Below are positions 61,810-64,000 of a stretch of DNA of 64,000 nucleotides, piece by piece. The notes below the pieces were generated by a model. That model was not told the DNA's origin and searched no databases. It was given only the letters and a program-made list of their open reading frames with translations. Position 1 is the stretch's first letter. Each line of letters opens with the position of its first letter. Both the position numbers and the translations under genes were made by a program. The stretch covers positions 27,753,023 through 27,817,022 of the forward strand of contig CM060200.1 in the NCBI GenBank assembly GCA_030562195.1, in the 5' to 3' direction. The DNA comes from Nipponacmea schrenckii (taxonomy: Eukaryota > Mollusca > Gastropoda > Lottiidae).

Positions 61810-62118
61810 CTTTACAATGCCTTAGAATGGACGTAAAATTTATGATCTTAAAAATGGTCAATATGAGTATATATTCATCAGTGAACTTACCTGGTGTCAT
61901 AAAGAAACAGAATCCCTGAAAAATCTGGAAAACTCATTTTATTTATTAAGCAATGTTCAATAATTAAATGCATTTTTAATGCATAATTAAGTTTTTGGAT
62001 TTATGAGATTATATTAGGATTTTGTTACGTTATTTATGGCAGCAGTTTTATCTACTGATGAATATGAGCTCTTATGGCCAAGTTTGTAAATTTTATGTTC
62101 ATTTTAAGACGCAGTTTT
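61810..62118. mobile_element. TTAA-type foldback MITE, diverged ends
   Basis: CCTTAGAATGGACGTAAAATTT at the left and AAATTTTATGTTCATTTTAAGACGCAG at the right are inverted repeats. The internal ATCAGTGAACTTACCTGGTG is shared with the family. Confidence 0.65.
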
Positions 62119-62457
62119 CGTTTAAATTTGAACTTTAAAAAGATATTATTGAGAAGTGTACGGTAATTTCTATTTCTATCAATACAATGTATCAACAATA
62201 GAATTATTACAATATTTCTAAGGTAAAATTACAATCAATGAGCCCAGATCTCTTACTGAATATCTTAACACACTTTTACATTGATAATTCTTTTCTCTAT
62301 TTAATTTGTACAGTAAAGTCAAGTCAAGGTCGGTCCTGTAAAATAAAATAGATTTATTCTGTTCATTCAAGTTGTGTACCTCCAAAATAGAACTGTCTGA
62401 TTCTTTTTCTTAGGCTATTGCTTAACTTTAGTCAAAGAGAGAGTCCTCTATAAACTA

Positions 62458-63265
62458 GTTATACGCCCACATTATAATGTGGTTGTATATTGTCGTCACC
62501 CCTGTCCTTCCATTCGTCCTTTCGTCCGTCAGTCCGTCCGTCAGTCCACAATTGCTTGTGAACGCGATAGAGACTACAGTTTTTGTCGGATTTGAATGAA
62601 ACTTGCTGTGATCATTTATATTGATGAGATCTCGGACAAGTTAGAAATTGGCGATTTTTCGAGGAACAATTTTTGGGTTATTGCACTGGACTTAATGAAA
62701 ACTCGTCAAAATTGGCTTGTGAACGCAAGTTTGAAATTGGCGATTTTTTGATAAACAGTTTTTGAGTTATTGCCCTTGACTTAGTCAAAACGCGTTAAAA
62801 TTGGCTTGTAAACCCTATAGAGACTATATATTTCATTGGATTTGAATGAAATTTTGTATCATCATTTATATTGATGAGATTTTAAAGAGGTTTGATAGTG
62901 ACGATTTTTTTTGTTAACTCTTTTTGAGTTATTGCCCTTGACTTAATCAAAATTCGTCAAAACAGACTCAGTTTTCATCTGATTTGAATGAAATTTGATG
63001 TGATTATTTTTATTGATGAGATCTTGAACAAGTTCAATATTTACTTTTTTTTTATGAACTATATTTGAGTTATAGCCCTTGACTTAGTCCAAACTCATGA
63101 AAATTTTTAGTAAATACAATAGAGACTAGGTTTCATCTGATTTGAATCAAATTTGGTGTGAACATTTATATTGATGAGAACTTAGATTAGACCTTAATAA
63201 TGTTGGAGTTTCTGCCTGTGTTAAAACAGAAAATATATTTTAAAATGGGCGTATCTTGCTAGGCA
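62458..63265 (+). mobile_element. Pearl-like element
   Basis: ATACGCCCACATTATAATGT begins the element. A (CCGT)n-like run lies at 62520-62548. About five core units with TTTGAATGAAATTTGGTGTG and GAGTTATTGCCCTTGACTTAG follow. ATGGGCGTATCTTGCTAGGCAA near 63245 ends it. Confidence 0.75.
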
Positions 63266-64000
63266 ACCACTTGTTTTTTTTATCTTGTCAGTTTGATAAA
63301 ACTTCTATTAAGATTTTGAAATTTTTTTTATTTATATATTTGTACAGTTCAGTTTAGGTCCTCTGATTTATGTAATTTTTACATTGTTTGGAAATTTGAG
63401 TCATATAAAAGAAAGCTAAAACTTGGTTTCTGTATAAAAATTCAATATGACCTGACCATGAAAATTTGGAAATAGTCCAAATAAAAGTAAACCACAAGGC
63501 TACATTTTATCAACATCAGCTTGACTGTCACTGCACACAAAACCACTATTTTTAGATATAACCTTCTGCCAATTAAATTTCCCATTATCTCAGAAATTCT
63601 GAAAGAAATACCAATTTCAGACATCAAATTCCAAATCTAGACCAAAACATGTCAAAAATGGGCATGCAAAAACTCCTAAAGGAAGCATAAAATGTTTTGG
63701 TGGCTCGAGCTTCTCTAAGATTAATTTATAATAACTTCAATTATATTGTTATCCTGACCTCCCGCTTTGAATGATATATGAGTTTTAATACATGTGTATG
63801 ATGAAATATGGAATTCTACAGTTTTTATTTTCAATGAGTGATTGATTGTTATGGAAACTGATTCTAAATATCTCTTCCTATTTCAATAACTCTCAAATCT
63901 CAGTTTCATTTTCCCTGAATCTGTTCTTTTTTTCCTTCATCAAAGATCTTGATTTTAGGCTTTAATTCATAGCAAACTGAAATTAAAGAAAAGAAATGGA
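63266..64000. other. Unannotated AT-rich sequence
   Basis: I see no gene, repeat array or ADGRV1 exon in this stretch. Short open frames on both strands lack any recognisable feature. Confidence 0.4.

Overview
This is eukaryotic nuclear DNA, very AT-rich, with intron-split genes and a heavy load of repeats. It most likely comes from a mollusc. The gene content is metazoan. The dispersed repeats that carry (CCGT)n microsatellites, terminal ATACGCCCAC / GTGGGCGTAT motifs and tandem cores resemble the 'pearl'-type elements known from molluscs. GIY-YIG Penelope-like retroelements are also present. The species assignment is inference.

Layout. (1) At 2-367 on the minus strand lies the N-terminus of a KIN17-like DNA/RNA-binding protein, cut by the window edge. 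It is head-to-head with XPA, the nucleotide-excision-repair damage-verification factor, at 1680-6743 on the plus strand (7 exons, 270 aa, intact). The 1.3 kb between their start codons holds a cluster of five AACGTT palindromes and a 211-bp MITE. (2) The last XPA intron holds a decayed Penelope-like element (PLE) with a palindrome-rich insert. A SINE tail runs into the final XPA splice acceptor. (3) From 7.8 to 16.7 kb there is a repeat island: a composite minisatellite, two more PLE fragments (one with a 211-bp tandem duplication through its GIY-YIG domain), and nested and tandem pearl-like elements. (4) SORD, sorbitol dehydrogenase, lies at 17355-27603 on the plus strand (8 exons, 348 aa, intact). 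Its introns carry minisatellites, a pearl-like element and a duplicated A-tailed repeat. (5) From 27.6 to 40.7 kb I see no gene. This stretch holds foldback MITEs, SINE fragments and a 4-kb satellite of 25-bp units with roughly 800-bp and 1599-bp higher-order periods. (6) The first 27 coding exons of an ADGRV1 (VLGR1/GPR98) orthologue lie at 40759-57221 on the plus strand. They encode a signal peptide, about twelve Calx-beta repeats and a LamG/pentraxin-like module, 1757 codons in frame with no stop. The rest of the receptor is not visible. (7) A two-exon secreted C-type lectin lies on the minus strand at 58880-60303, inside the last open ADGRV1 intron or next to a break in synteny. (8) The remainder is repeats and featureless AT-rich DNA.

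The genes do not form an operon or a pathway. The only functional coupling suggested is the divergent KIN17-like/XPA pair, both from families linked to DNA damage. I found no convincing new biological system. The most useful observations are the structural-zinc cysteines kept in SORD, the divergent repair-gene pair, the filled/empty-site evidence for a mobile pearl-like element, the nested satellite structure, the lectin gene next to or within ADGRV1, and several MITE families that appear to share a TTAA target. All exon boundaries were read by eye from GT/AG sites, reading-frame continuity and remembered family sequences; no search was run.
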